Shown in pieces: positions 1-8,566 of a DNA stretch of 64,000 nucleotides. Numbering within the stretch: position 1 is the first letter of the stretch; the number at the start of each line of letters is the position of its first letter. The notes below the pieces were generated by a model, which was given only the letters and a program-made list of their open reading frames with translations, had not been told where the DNA came from and made no database searches. The translations under genes were made by a program, and so were the position numbers. Origin of the DNA: Actinomadura macra NBRC 14102 (lineage in GTDB: Bacteria; Actinomycetota; Actinomycetes; Streptosporangiales; Streptosporangiaceae); the NCBI RefSeq assembly GCF_001552215.1, contig NZ_BCQT01000015.1, forward strand, positions 186,001 through 250,000. The letters are read 5' to 3'.

Positions 1-1742
1 TGCTCCAGCTGACCGGAGTGGTCGAGGAGCGGCAGATGCGTGCCCAGTACCTCGACCGCATGGACATCGAGCGCGAGCGCGGCATCACGATCAAGAGCCA
101 GGCGGTGCGGCTGCCGTGGGCGTCCGAGGGCCGCGACTACGTGCTCAACCTGATCGACACACCGGGGCACGTCGACTTCTCCTACGAGGTGTCGCGGTCG
201 CTGGCGGCGTGCGAAGGCGCGGTTCTGCTGGTGGACGCCGCGCAGGGCATCGAGGCGCAGACGCTCGCCAACCTCTACCTCGCGCTTGAGGCGGACCTGC
301 ACCTGATCCCCGTTCTCAACAAGATCGACCTTCCCGCCGCGCAGCCGGAGAAGTACGCCGAGGAACTGGCCGGGATCATCGGCTGCGAGCCGTCCGACGT
401 GCTGCGGGTGTCGGGCAAGACCGGCGAGGGCGTCCGGGAACTGCTCGACAAGATCGTCAGGGAGGTGCCGGGGCCGGTCGGCGACCCGGACGGCCCGGCG
501 CGGGCACTGATCTTCGACTCGGTGTACGACACCTACCGCGGTGTCGTCACCTACGTCCGGATCATCGACGGGCACCTCTCGCGCCGCGAGAAGAGCCTGA
601 TGATGTCGACGGGGGCCGCCCACGAGACCCTGGAGGTCGGGGTGATCTCGCCGGAGCCCAAGCCCGTGCAGGGCCTCGGCGTCGGGGAGGTCGGCTACCT
701 GATCACCGGCGTGAAGGACGTGCGGCAGGCGCGGGTGGGCGACACCGTCACCGTCGCGGGCCGTCCGGCGCCCGAGGCGCTCGGCGGCTACCAGGACCCG
801 AAGCCCATGGTGTTCTCCGGGCTGTACCCGATGGACGGCGACCAGTACCCCGACCTGCGCGACGCGCTCGACAAGCTGCGGCTGAACGACGCCGCGCTGA
901 TCTACGAGCCGGAGACGTCGGCGGCGCTCGGCTTCGGGTTCCGCTGCGGGTTCCTCGGACTGCTGCACATGGAGATCGTCCGGGAGCGGCTGGAACGCGA
1001 GTTCGGTCTCTCGCTGATCTCGACCGCGCCGAACGTGATCTACCGCGTGGTCATGGAGGACGGGACCGAGCACACCGTCACCAACCCCAGCGAGGTCCCC
1101 GAGGGCAAGATCGGTGCCGTGTACGAGCCGGTCGTCAGGGCGACGCTGCTGTCCCCGGCCGAGCACATCGGCGCGATCATGGAGCTGTGCCAGGGACGGC
1201 GTGGGGTGCTGCTCGGCATGGACTACCTGTCGGAGGACCGCGTCGAGATCCGCTACACGCTGCCGCTCGCCGAGATCATCTTCGACTTCTTCGACCAGCT
1301 GAAGTCGCGGACGCGCGGATACGCCTCGCTCGACTACGAGCCGAGCGGCGAGCAGGAGGCCGACCTCGTGAAGGTCGACATTCTCCTGCAGGGCGAGTCG
1401 GTGGACGCCTTCAGCCAGATCGTCCACCGGGAGAAGTCGCGCGAGTACGGCCTGATGATGACCGCGAAGCTCAAGGAGCTGATCCCGCGGCAGCAGTACG
1501 AGGTGCCGATCCAGGCGGCGATCGGCGCGCGCATCATCGCGCGGGAGAACATCCGCGCCATCCGCAAGGACGTCCTCGCCAAGTGCTACGGCGGCGACAT
1601 CTCCCGCAAGCGCAAGCTGCTGGAGAAGCAGAAGGAGGGCAAGAAGCGGATGAAGACCATCGGGCGGGTGGACGTTCCGCAGGAGGCCTTCGTCGCGGCG
1701 CTGTCCACCGGCGGGGAATCCCCGGACAAGGGCCGAAAGTAA
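1..1742 (+). CDS. lepA: Elongation factor 4 (LepA), 5'-truncated by window edge
   Basis: This is a ribosome-associated translational GTPase that back-translocates or remodels stalled ribosomes. The reading frame is open from base 3, so the gene starts upstream of the window; about 579 residues are visible against roughly 600 to 620 for the family. The missing part holds the P-loop (G1). The visible part has the switch region ERERGITIK, the G3 motif DTPGH, the G4 motif NKID, and the long LepA C-terminal half ending in a Lys-rich tail with RKRKLLEKQKEGKKRMK. LepA is distinguished from EF-G by this C-terminal domain and by the motif GFRCGFLGLLHMEI. It ends in TAA, followed 60 bases later by an unrelated Uma2 gene on the same strand. 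Identification is secure; only the start is unknown. Confidence 0.97.
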   Translation, partial: LQLTGVVEERQMRAQYLDRMDIERERGITIKSQAVRLPWASEGRDYVLNLIDTPGHVDFSYEVSRSLAACEGAVLLVDAAQGIEAQTLANLYLALEADLHLIPVLNKIDLPAAQPEKYAEELAGIIGCEPSDVLRVSGKTGEGVRELLDKIVREVPGPVGDPDGPARALIFDSVYDTYRGVVTYVRIIDGHLSRREKSLMMSTGAAHETLEVGVISPEPKPVQGLGVGEVGYLITGVKDVRQARVGDTVTVAGRPAPEALGGYQDPKPMVFSGLYPMDGDQYPDLRDALDKLRLNDAALIYEPETSAALGFGFRCGFLGLLHMEIVRERLEREFGLSLISTAPNVIYRVVMEDGTEHTVTNPSEVPEGKIGAVYEPVVRATLLSPAEHIGAIMELCQGRRGVLLGMDYLSEDRVEIRYTLPLAEIIFDFFDQLKSRTRGYASLDYEPSGEQEADLVKVDILLQGESVDAFSQIVHREKSREYGLMMTAKLKELIPRQQYEVPIQAAIGARIIARENIRAIRKDVLAKCYGGDISRKRKLLEKQKEGKKRMKTIGRVDVPQEAFVAALSTGGESPDKGRK

Positions 1743-1801
1743 TCCGGCGGGCTTTCCCGAACCGGTGGTGACGTAGCGCTCACGCGTGGACACTGGGAGT
1801 T

Positions 1802-2728
1802 GTGAGCCACACGTTACTGCACCAGTTTCTCGTCTCGGACCTGGTGGTGCCCGTCGGGTTGGCGCAGCGGCCCGGCCATGAATGCCTGACCGGGTTCGCG
1901 GCACGCCTCGCCGGCGCTACCTGGGTGCGTCCTGACCTGATGGTGTTCCACAAGGAGCGGGCGGAGGACGACCCCCGCCATGTCACGGGGGCTCCGGTGC
2001 TGGCCGTGGAGGTCGTGTCGCCCGCGTCGCGTGAGGCCGACCTGTCGGCCAAGCGGGATCTGTACGCCCGGTCCGGGGTGCCGGCGTACTGGGTGGTGGA
2101 CACCTGCGACGGCAGGCCGGAGGTGGTCGTCCACGAGTTCGCGGAAGGCGGACGGTACGCCGCGCAGGAGCGGGTGCCGTGGGGCGCGTCGCGCTGCCTG
2201 TCCCACCCGTTCGCCATCGTGCTCACGCCAGAGGAGATCTTCCGGCCGCCCCGCCGGACCGTCCCGATGAGGAGAGCCGTCATGCCCGACCTGCCCGCCC
2301 CCGCTGTCGCCGGCCCGGACATGCCCTACCCCAGGGATCCGATCCTGTTCGACGTCTTCGGGCACCGGTGGCCCACGGGCGCGGAGAAGGTCGAGCTCTG
2401 GGAGGGCTGCCCGGTCTTCTACGGCCAGTGGGACGAGCGGGACGTCGAGATCGCCGAGCGCGCCTATCCGGGCCGCGTGATCAGGCTGGACCAGCCGCCG
2501 GGCGAGCCCGGCACGATGACGATCCTTCCCGCTCCGACCCCCGCGAACGAGACGGTTTCCCGCGCGACCTCCGAGGCAAGTTCCCGCGCGGCCTCCGAGG
2601 CGAGCGCCGCGTCCGAGGCCGGCGCTGCGCCCGGGGTCAGCGGATCGCCCGATGCGGGCGGGCTGCTCGAGTCCGAGGTCGTACGTGTGATCAAGCCGGG
2701 ACCGGCGGCCACGCGCGAGGCTACTTGA
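1802..2728 (+). CDS. Uma2-family (DUF820) nuclease-fold protein with extra C-terminal module
   Basis: The first 160 residues carry the Uma2 core of the PD-(D/E)XK fold: PDLMVF, then AVEVVSP followed by a downstream Lys in SAKRDLY, and YWVVD. The usual N-terminal segment of Uma2 proteins is short here because the GTG start lies just before the HQ region. After residue 160 comes a second block (FGHRWPTGAEKVELWEGCPVF) and an Ala/Ser/Glu-rich tail with SEAS repeats. An ATG at 2282 preceded by an AGGAG sequence lies in frame, so the second block may also be translated separately, or two adjacent genes may have fused. Its 3' end overlaps the convergent DUF4870 gene by 8 bases. Biological role of Uma2 proteins is unsettled; fold assignment is from motifs only. 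Confidence 0.75.
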   Translation: MSHTLLHQFLVSDLVVPVGLAQRPGHECLTGFAARLAGATWVRPDLMVFHKERAEDDPRHVTGAPVLAVEVVSPASREADLSAKRDLYARSGVPAYWVVDTCDGRPEVVVHEFAEGGRYAAQERVPWGASRCLSHPFAIVLTPEEIFRPPRRTVPMRRAVMPDLPAPAVAGPDMPYPRDPILFDVFGHRWPTGAEKVELWEGCPVFYGQWDERDVEIAERAYPGRVIRLDQPPGEPGTMTILPAPTPANETVSRATSEASSRAASEASAASEAGAAPGVSGSPDAGGLLESEVVRVIKPGPAATREAT

Positions 2729-3248
2729 GGATGGGCCAGGCCACCACGGCCGGTACCTTGCGGAACTCGCCGCGGTTGGCCGCCCTCGCCGCGTACACGA
2801 GGAAGAACATCACGACCGCCGTGAACAGCAGCGGCGCCCAGATGAGCACCTCCACCGCCAGCGACAGAAGCCCGCCGACGAACCAAACAGCGATGGCCGC
2901 GAGACCCATGTTGAGGCCCTGCGCCGCATGCCGCCGGACGAACGGCGACCGCGACTTTCCGAAGAAGACGACGGCGGGGGCGATCGCCCCGACGAGGAAC
3001 TGGCCCACATAGGCCATGAGCGACCACGTCTTGTCGTCATCGCTCACGGGGCCGTAGTGCCCCGGCATCTGCGCCGTCCCCGGCCCTGGCGGCTGTGCCT
3101 GCTGCCCCTGGTGCGGCTGCTGCCATTGAGAACCGGGCTGCGGCTGCTGCCACTGGGACCCTTGCTGCGGTTGCTGCTGCCATTGAGGCTGCTGCTGCCA
3201 TCCAGGCTGCTGTCCCTGACCGGGTTGCGGAGGAGGCCCGTAGGCCAT
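2721..3248 (-). CDS. DUF4870 membrane protein with Gln/Trp-rich N-terminus
   Basis: This 175-residue protein starts at an ATG. Residues 1 to about 62 form a low-complexity Pro/Gln/Trp-rich segment built on repeats of QWQQP and GSQWQQP. Residues about 70 to 175 are the DUF4870 (Tic20-like) region: DDDKTWSLMAYVGQF, a first hydrophobic helix, the charged turn SRSPFVRRHAAQGLNMG, and two further hydrophobic helices, ending AVVAWPILK. It is an integral membrane protein with an exposed flexible N-terminal tail. No catalytic residues are evident and the function is unknown. A paralogue with the same C-terminal architecture but a Tyr/Gly/Gln-rich tail is at 7851-8525, so the window carries two diverged copies. 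Confidence 0.85.
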   Translation of the reverse strand: MAYGPPPQPGQGQQPGWQQQPQWQQQPQQGSQWQQPQPGSQWQQPHQGQQAQPPGPGTAQMPGHYGPVSDDDKTWSLMAYVGQFLVGAIAPAVVFFGKSRSPFVRRHAAQGLNMGLAAIAVWFVGGLLSLAVEVLIWAPLLFTAVVMFFLVYAARAANRGEFRKVPAVVAWPILK

Positions 3249-3410
3249 GGCGGGTGTCCTCTCCGATTCGCTGAGCGACGCTACTGGCGAATTGTATGAC
3301 CTGTACGACTCCTTGGACGCACTACGAGTTCCCCCCGGTTCCTGTGATTCGCCGGCTCGTGGCCGTTTTGTGCCACGAGCCGGCTCCGCGAAGGGCGGGT
3401 CCGGGCAGCG

Positions 3411-4811
3411 TCAGGGACGCCAAAGGACGACGGACGGCTGCTCCTTCGTGAGCGTGACCGAGCCCGTCCAGGCGATGCCGGACGGCAGCGGCAGATACGA
3501 CCCGTCCAGGAAGAAGCCGCGGTTGACGGCCGTGACGGTGGCGGGCGCGCCGTTGTCACCGACCCCGACCGGACGGCGGATCGCCTCGATGCCGGCGATG
3601 TCGGAGAGCGCGGTGCCCTCGGGAAGCTCGACGGTGGTGGCGACGACCCCGTCCCGTTCGATCGACCATGTCGGCTGGTCGTGGTCGGACCGGTACAGGC
3701 GCGCAGGGTCGGACCTCAGCCGGACGCCGAGCGCGACGCCTGGCACGGAACCGACGCCGGTAGGGCTCCCGGTGGTCTTGGCGAACTCGGCGAACAGGTA
3801 CGCGCGCTGGTCGCCGACCTCCCGGGTGGACGGATCCGACGGCTTCTCGATCTTCCCCTCGCGGACCATCTCCTGCGCCATGACGCGGTACGTCCACGGC
3901 TCGCGGTCCATCACGACCTCTCGGGCACGGCCGTCGGGACGGGTGGCGGACGCGTCCGGAAGGAAACGCAGCGGCGCCTCCTGGGTGAGGACGTCGCACA
4001 TGTTGTTGTTCTGCGTGCAGGTCTGCAGCAGGGGATGGTCGCCCTCGTAGCGGCCGGTGAACTTCAACGTGGCGTGCTCGGGCGCCTGGTAGACGCCCGT
4101 CCCGTCCACCCGCCTTCCGGCCACGTCGACCTCGACGCGGTAGATCCACTCGATGTCGGTCGTGCGGCCCCAGCGGGCCATCAGCGCCGGTGAGTCGGTG
4201 CCGCCGTCCTCGTTGCTCCACACCACCGAGTACTCGATGACGTGGTGCCCTGACGTCGTGGCGGGCCTGGTCTCATGCCAGGCGATCAGCGGCGTGTCGG
4301 TGGTGGCGTTCTGGTAGGGGTCGTTCAGCGGCCCCGTCGTCCGGCCGATGACGACGGGGGCGTGCCGCAGGGCGAGCTGGTCCGCCCGCGGCATCCGGAC
4401 GCGGGGGCGCGTGAGCCGCACGTGCCGGGCGGCCGGCGCGCTTCCTCGCGCGAACCACAACGTCACCTTGTGCCGGCCGTGACGGACGTGCCCGAGGCCG
4501 AGGCCGCGCGGCGTCGGGTCGGACGAGGGGACGACGAGGTCGCTCACGTGGCGGCCGTCCACCGCGAGGGATACCACGGCCGACTCGGCGCCCTTGCGTT
4601 CCCAGGAGACGCCGGGCGCGGCGGCGCCGAAGCCGATGACGGCCTCGCCGTCGTGCCGGGCGGTGAACGACAGCGACCGGGCCGGGCCGCCCCGGCGAAG
4701 GTCGATGCTGCCCGGCGCCGATGCGGCGTGGGCGGGGGAGACGGCGGGCGGGATGCCCAGAAGGGCTGTTCCGGTCAGGGCGAGGACGGCGTGACGCGCA
4801 CGGCTTCTCAT
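3411..4811 (-). CDS. Secreted protein of unknown function
   Basis: A 466-residue protein starting at the ATG at 4811. It opens with MRSRARHAVLALTGTALLG and a hydrophobic stretch ending in AHAAS, a clear Sec-type signal peptide with a likely cut near residue 31. The mature part is beta-rich in appearance, with a possible lectin-like N-terminal section (residues about 35 to 135). A later section has CTQNNNMCD, two Cys four residues apart that could form a disulfide outside the cell. I recognise no family and no active site. Upstream extension of the frame through the gene at 4913-5794 is not coding, so the ATG at 4811 is preferred. No ribosome-binding site is obvious, which leaves the start slightly uncertain. 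Confidence 0.7.
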   Translation of the reverse strand: MRSRARHAVLALTGTALLGIPPAVSPAHAASAPGSIDLRRGGPARSLSFTARHDGEAVIGFGAAAPGVSWERKGAESAVVSLAVDGRHVSDLVVPSSDPTPRGLGLGHVRHGRHKVTLWFARGSAPAARHVRLTRPRVRMPRADQLALRHAPVVIGRTTGPLNDPYQNATTDTPLIAWHETRPATTSGHHVIEYSVVWSNEDGGTDSPALMARWGRTTDIEWIYRVEVDVAGRRVDGTGVYQAPEHATLKFTGRYEGDHPLLQTCTQNNNMCDVLTQEAPLRFLPDASATRPDGRAREVVMDREPWTYRVMAQEMVREGKIEKPSDPSTREVGDQRAYLFAEFAKTTGSPTGVGSVPGVALGVRLRSDPARLYRSDHDQPTWSIERDGVVATTVELPEGTALSDIAGIEAIRRPVGVGDNGAPATVTAVNRGFFLDGSYLPLPSGIAWTGSVTLTKEQPSVVLWRP

Positions 4812-4912
4812 GATCGGCGAACCTAGGCCGGTGGGGTTGCGTTCGGGTGACAGCCTGATCCCCCGTGAGTGTCGGGACCGTGGCCGCCCTGTTCTCCCGC
4901 GGCACGCTTCTC

Positions 4913-5794
4913 CTAGACGATGGTGCGGAGGGCCGCCAGCGCGCTGGGGAGTTGGAGCGACACACCCGTGAACCGCTCGGGAGACGCGGGTGACTCCGGC
5001 TCGTAGAGGGTGAGCCCGATCGCGGGTAGCCGTACCGTCCGTCCCCGCCGGACCGCGTCGTGGCCGAGGTCGCGCAGGAGCGCGACGACGTGCGCGGCGG
5101 GCTCGTCGAGCAGGTCGATGCCGTCCAGCCGGAATCTCATCTCGGGGTTGCCGCTCCAGCCGGGGCCGCGCGTCCCGAAGATGTCGGCGAGCTGTTCGGC
5201 GCCGTCCTCGCCGCGCTCGGTGGACAGCGCGAGCCGCCCGCGCCCGACCCGGATGCTGCGGTGGTCGGCCCAGCCGCACAGCGACGACGCCTTGGGCGGC
5301 GGGGTACCGCAGCGCTCGGCGATGGCGGCCAGGGCGCTCCAGGCGTCCGGGGGCTGCGTGGAGAACAGCAGGTCGGCGTCCGGTAGCAGGGCGCCGCGCC
5401 CGGGGTCGAGGGTGATGACGAACGGGGGGACGCGGCCAGGGAAACGCGCGGGGTCGGGCTCCTGGAGCGTGACCAGGCCCTCCCACTCGACGGGCTCGTC
5501 GACGGCGAACCAGGTGATCGCGGCTTCGGCGGCGAGTTCGCGGAACGTCGCGTCGGTCAGCCGTTCGCCGATCGTCTCGCGCAACCCGTCCGCCGTCTCG
5601 CACAGCCGCCGGTGCCACCACGGCGGCTCCGGGCCGGACCCCGTGCCGGTCTGCCAGCGGGTACCGACCCCTGCAAGATCCCAGCGCCGTACCGCGCCGG
5701 AGTCGGCCACGACCACGCAGTGCCAGCCGTCCGGCTCGCCGCGCAGCAGGACACGAGCGGGCACCCGCCCCCGTTCCGCCTCCTCATTCCGCAT
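4913..5794 (-). CDS. Unassigned cytoplasmic protein
   Basis: A 293-residue protein with no signal peptide or membrane segment. The chosen ATG at 5794 gives MRNEEAERGR; another in-frame ATG 12 codons upstream (5830) is possible. It is rich in Trp and Arg, contains long runs resembling a ligand-binding or SMI1/immunity-like alpha/beta fold (for example WEGLVTLQEPDPARFPGR and MRFRLDGIDLLDEPAAHV), but no motif that I can name. It is transcribed toward the secreted protein gene and divergently from the YezG-like gene at 6093. Codon bias is typical of its neighbours, so I consider it real; function is not assigned. Confidence 0.6.
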   Translation of the reverse strand: MRNEEAERGRVPARVLLRGEPDGWHCVVVADSGAVRRWDLAGVGTRWQTGTGSGPEPPWWHRRLCETADGLRETIGERLTDATFRELAAEAAITWFAVDEPVEWEGLVTLQEPDPARFPGRVPPFVITLDPGRGALLPDADLLFSTQPPDAWSALAAIAERCGTPPPKASSLCGWADHRSIRVGRGRLALSTERGEDGAEQLADIFGTRGPGWSGNPEMRFRLDGIDLLDEPAAHVVALLRDLGHDAVRRGRTVRLPAIGLTLYEPESPASPERFTGVSLQLPSALAALRTIV

Positions 5795-6092
5795 TCGGAC
5801 GACCCTATCCGCCCAAGAGGCGCAGCACATTCCATTCGGGCGTGTCCCGGCGCGCCTCCGGCGAACACCCCCGTGACCGGCACATCTTCGTGGCCGTCCG
5901 CGGGGGTGCGCGCCCGTCTCGACCAAGATCGTCCCGCGAGCGTCCGCACCCGGCCGGGCGGTTTCGCCGCGACACGGCGGCGCTGCTTGGCCTGACCCGA
6001 GATGTCGGTACGGTCGGAGGGCAGCGGCCGTGACGGGGTACCGTGCCTTTCGGCCCAGTCGACCGGCAGATCCGACCTCCGGAGGTTCCAGC

Positions 6093-6533
6093 GTGACCCA
6101 CTCCGAGCAGGTCTTGCGCTCCCCGGCGGAGCGGGAGGTGGTGAACGGCGCCGTCCGCGCGCTGCGGTCGGCCGCGCCCGCGGGCTGGGAGCGGCTCGGT
6201 TTCGAGTTCCGCGCGACGGTCGGGATCGACAGCGCCTCCTTCGAGGTCCAGGGCGCCGACGGGTCGCGGCGCAAGGCCATGCCCCCAGGTCAGGCCGTCG
6301 GACGGATGGACGAGCTGCGCCGCGTCATGTACCGGCGCGGCAAGGGCGCCTGGTTCACCGCCCGCCTGGAGATCGAGCGCTCGGGCCGGTTCAGCGCCGA
6401 GTTCGACTACGAGGGCGAACCCGACTTCGTTCCGCCGCTGACGCCGTCCGCCTACGCCCTGGACCTTGACCAGTTCCCCCGCACTGACGAGCACATCCCC
6501 GACTGGCTCCGCCAGAAGCTCAACGAGGCGTGA
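6093..6533 (+). CDS. YezG/DUF600-like immunity-type protein
   Basis: A 146-residue soluble protein. The GTG at 6093 has a good ribosome-binding site (GGAGG at 6081-6085). The C-terminal signature FPRTDEHIPDWLRQKL and the segment EIERSGRFSAEFDYEGEP resemble the YezG/DUF600 family, whose founding member is the antitoxin-immunity partner of a Bacillus LXG toxin. No toxin gene is adjacent here, so any immunity role is inference; in actinomycetes such genes commonly occur alone. It lies just upstream of hemW, with a 69-base gap, and may be co-transcribed. Family match is from memory of the motif pattern and should be treated as moderate. Confidence 0.55.
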   Translation: MTHSEQVLRSPAEREVVNGAVRALRSAAPAGWERLGFEFRATVGIDSASFEVQGADGSRRKAMPPGQAVGRMDELRRVMYRRGKGAWFTARLEIERSGRFSAEFDYEGEPDFVPPLTPSAYALDLDQFPRTDEHIPDWLRQKLNEA

Positions 6534-6602
6534 CCCGGCGCCCAGACGCCTGACCAGGATCATGCGGCCGGAACACCGTCCGGGTGAGGGCAGACTTGGG
6601 GT

Positions 6603-7811
6603 GTGCCCGCTACCTTGCCCGATGGTGACCCCGTACCCGCCGACGGCGCGCTGCCCACGAGCGCACATGAGGGGCTGGGGACGCGGCCGTTCGCGTTCTA
6701 CATCCACGTCCCGTTCTGCGTGACCCGGTGCGGCTACTGCGATTTCAACACCTATACGGCGACGGAGCTGGGCCCCGGTGCGAGCCGGGATTCCTACGCC
6801 GACACCGCCATCGCCGAGGTACGGCTGGCGCGGCGGGTGCTGGGCGACGTCGATCTGCCGGTGGAGACGGTGTTCGTGGGCGGAGGGACCCCGACCCTCC
6901 TGCCGCCGGACGATCTCGGCCGTGTCCTGGCCGCCGTCAACGCCGAGTTTGGACTCGCCCCGGGCGCGGAGGTCACCACCGAGGCCAATCCGGAATCCGT
7001 TGACGAGCCGTACCTCGGCAAGCTCCGCGAGGCCGGCTTCACACGCGTTTCGTACGGCATGCAGAGCGCGCGCGAGCACGTACTAGCCGTGTTGGAAAGG
7101 ACCCACACACCTGGACGTGTCCCACAGATCGTGGACTGGACGCGTAGGGCGGGTTTTGAGCACATCAACCTAGACCTCATCTACGGGACACCGGGGGAGA
7201 CCGACGACGACTGGCGCGCATCCCTGGAAGCAGCCCTGGAGGCCGAACCCGACCACGTATCGGCCTACGCGCTCATCGTCGAAGAGGGAACCCGCCTGGC
7301 GGCACAGGTGCGCCGCGGCGAACTGACCCCACCCGACGACGACGCCATGGCAGACCGCTATCTGATCGCGGACGAACTGCTGGGCGCGCACGGGCTGCGC
7401 TGGTACGAGATCTCCAACTGGGCCACCGGTCCCACCGCCGCCTGCCGCCACAACGTCCTCTACTGGACGGGCGCGGACTGGTGGGGCATCGGACCCGGGG
7501 CCCACAGCCATGTCGGTGGGACGCGGTGGTGGAACGTCAAGCATCCCGCCGCCTACGCCGCCCGCCTCGCCGAGGGGACCACCCCGGCGCACGCCCGCGA
7601 GGTCCTGGACGCCGAGGACCGCCGCATCGAACGGATCATGCTCGAACTGCGGCTCGCGGACGGCTGCCCGGTCGGGCTGCTGGACGAGGCGTCCGTCCGC
7701 CGGGCCATCGCCGACGGGCTGGTCGAGGCGGGCCCCTACGAGGACGGGCGCGCCGTGCTCACCCTGCGCGGGCGTCTGCTCGCCGACGCCGTCGTCCGCG
7801 ACCTGACCTGA
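6603..7811 (+). CDS. hemW: Radical SAM heme chaperone HemW
   Basis: A 402-residue radical S-adenosylmethionine protein that binds a 4Fe-4S cluster and inserts heme into target proteins; formerly misannotated as oxygen-independent coproporphyrinogen oxidase. The cluster ligands are Cys39, Cys43 and Cys46 in FCVTRCGYCDFNTY. The GGGTP motif (FVGGGTPTLL) for SAM binding and the HemW C-terminal domain (LMLELRLADG) are present. The GTG at 6603 follows within a weak translation-initiation context; the first 29 residues are a variable tail. It sits immediately upstream of the hrcA-dnaJ region, the usual actinobacterial position. The convergent DUF4870 gene begins 39 bases past its stop. Confidence 0.93.
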   Translation: MPATLPDGDPVPADGALPTSAHEGLGTRPFAFYIHVPFCVTRCGYCDFNTYTATELGPGASRDSYADTAIAEVRLARRVLGDVDLPVETVFVGGGTPTLLPPDDLGRVLAAVNAEFGLAPGAEVTTEANPESVDEPYLGKLREAGFTRVSYGMQSAREHVLAVLERTHTPGRVPQIVDWTRRAGFEHINLDLIYGTPGETDDDWRASLEAALEAEPDHVSAYALIVEEGTRLAAQVRRGELTPPDDDAMADRYLIADELLGAHGLRWYEISNWATGPTAACRHNVLYWTGADWWGIGPGAHSHVGGTRWWNVKHPAAYAARLAEGTTPAHAREVLDAEDRRIERIMLELRLADGCPVGLLDEASVRRAIADGLVEAGPYEDGRAVLTLRGRLLADAVVRDLT

Positions 7812-7850
7812 CTTCTCCGCCGGACTCGGGCCTGTGGGCTCGGGCCGACC

Positions 7851-8525
7851 TCAGTTGAGCATCGGCCATGCCATGAACGCGGGATAGCGATACCACTCGC
7901 CTCGGTTGGCGGCCAGCCCCGCGATGATCAGGAAGACGATGGAGGCGATGGCGGTCGCGATGATCGTGACGAAGCCGATGAGCACGAAGAGCAGGATGAT
8001 GTTGATGATGAAGTAGACGAACTGGGTGATCGCGAAGTTGAGGCCCTGGGCGCCGTGGTGGCGCAGGTACGGCGATTCGTCCTTCTTGATCAGGTAGACC
8101 AGCAGCGGGGCGATGACACCCAGGAGGAACTGCCCGAGATGGGCCATCATCGCCCAGGTGCGCTCGTCGGAGGTCGTCATGCTGTGCGCGCCCTGCGGCC
8201 CGTACGGCTGCACTTGCCCGCCATATCCCGGCGCCTGCTGCCCGTACCCGGGCTGTTGTTCGTAGCCCGGCTGCCCGTATGCGGGCTGCCCGTAGCCCGG
8301 CTGTCCAGGCTGCCCATACCCCGGCTGGGAATAGCCGCCCTGACCGTATCCCGGCTGCTGTCCGTATCCCGGTTGCCCGTATCCCGGCTGGCCATACTCC
8401 GGCTGTCCGTATCCGGGCTGCGCGCCACCTGGGTATCCGGGCTGCTGACCGTAGCCCTGCTGTTCTCCCTGGCCGTGGCCGGACGGGTTCTCCTGGCCTT
8501 GCGGATCCGACTGCCCATGCGTCAT
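7851..8525 (-). CDS. DUF4870 membrane protein with Tyr/Gly/Gln repeat tail
   Basis: A 224-residue protein starting at the ATG at 8525. Residues about 15 to 115 are a low-complexity tail made of roughly a dozen PGYGQ or QPGYGQ repeats, with no charged residues. Residues about 125 to 224 are the DUF4870 core: SDERTWAMMAHLGQF, hydrophobic helix, KKDESPYLRHHGAQGLNFAI, then two hydrophobic helices and a C-terminal YPAFMAWPMLN. The tail composition is like aromatic-Gly low-complexity domains that self-associate, but no such activity is shown here. The core parallels the gene at 2721-3248, with the identical order of helices and the HHGAQGLN/RHAAQGLN turn, making a within-window paralogue pair. Confidence 0.87.
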   Translation of the reverse strand: MTHGQSDPQGQENPSGHGQGEQQGYGQQPGYPGGAQPGYGQPEYGQPGYGQPGYGQQPGYGQGGYSQPGYGQPGQPGYGQPAYGQPGYEQQPGYGQQAPGYGGQVQPYGPQGAHSMTTSDERTWAMMAHLGQFLLGVIAPLLVYLIKKDESPYLRHHGAQGLNFAITQFVYFIINIILLFVLIGFVTIIATAIASIVFLIIAGLAANRGEWYRYPAFMAWPMLN

Positions 8526-8566
8526 CGCGGTGCTCCTTCTCGGCGCCGCCACCGGGCGGGCCGGTG

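Noticed and set aside
3411..5621. A single 736-codon minus-strand frame
   Set aside because: Only the part from the ATG at 4811 reads like protein with a signal peptide; the upstream 270 codons are in the wrong frame relative to the gene at 4913-5794 and are Arg-rich noise.
6603..7811. Oxygen-independent coproporphyrinogen III oxidase (HemN)
   Set aside because: Size, N-terminal CxxxCxxC context and location before hrcA fit the HemW chaperone.
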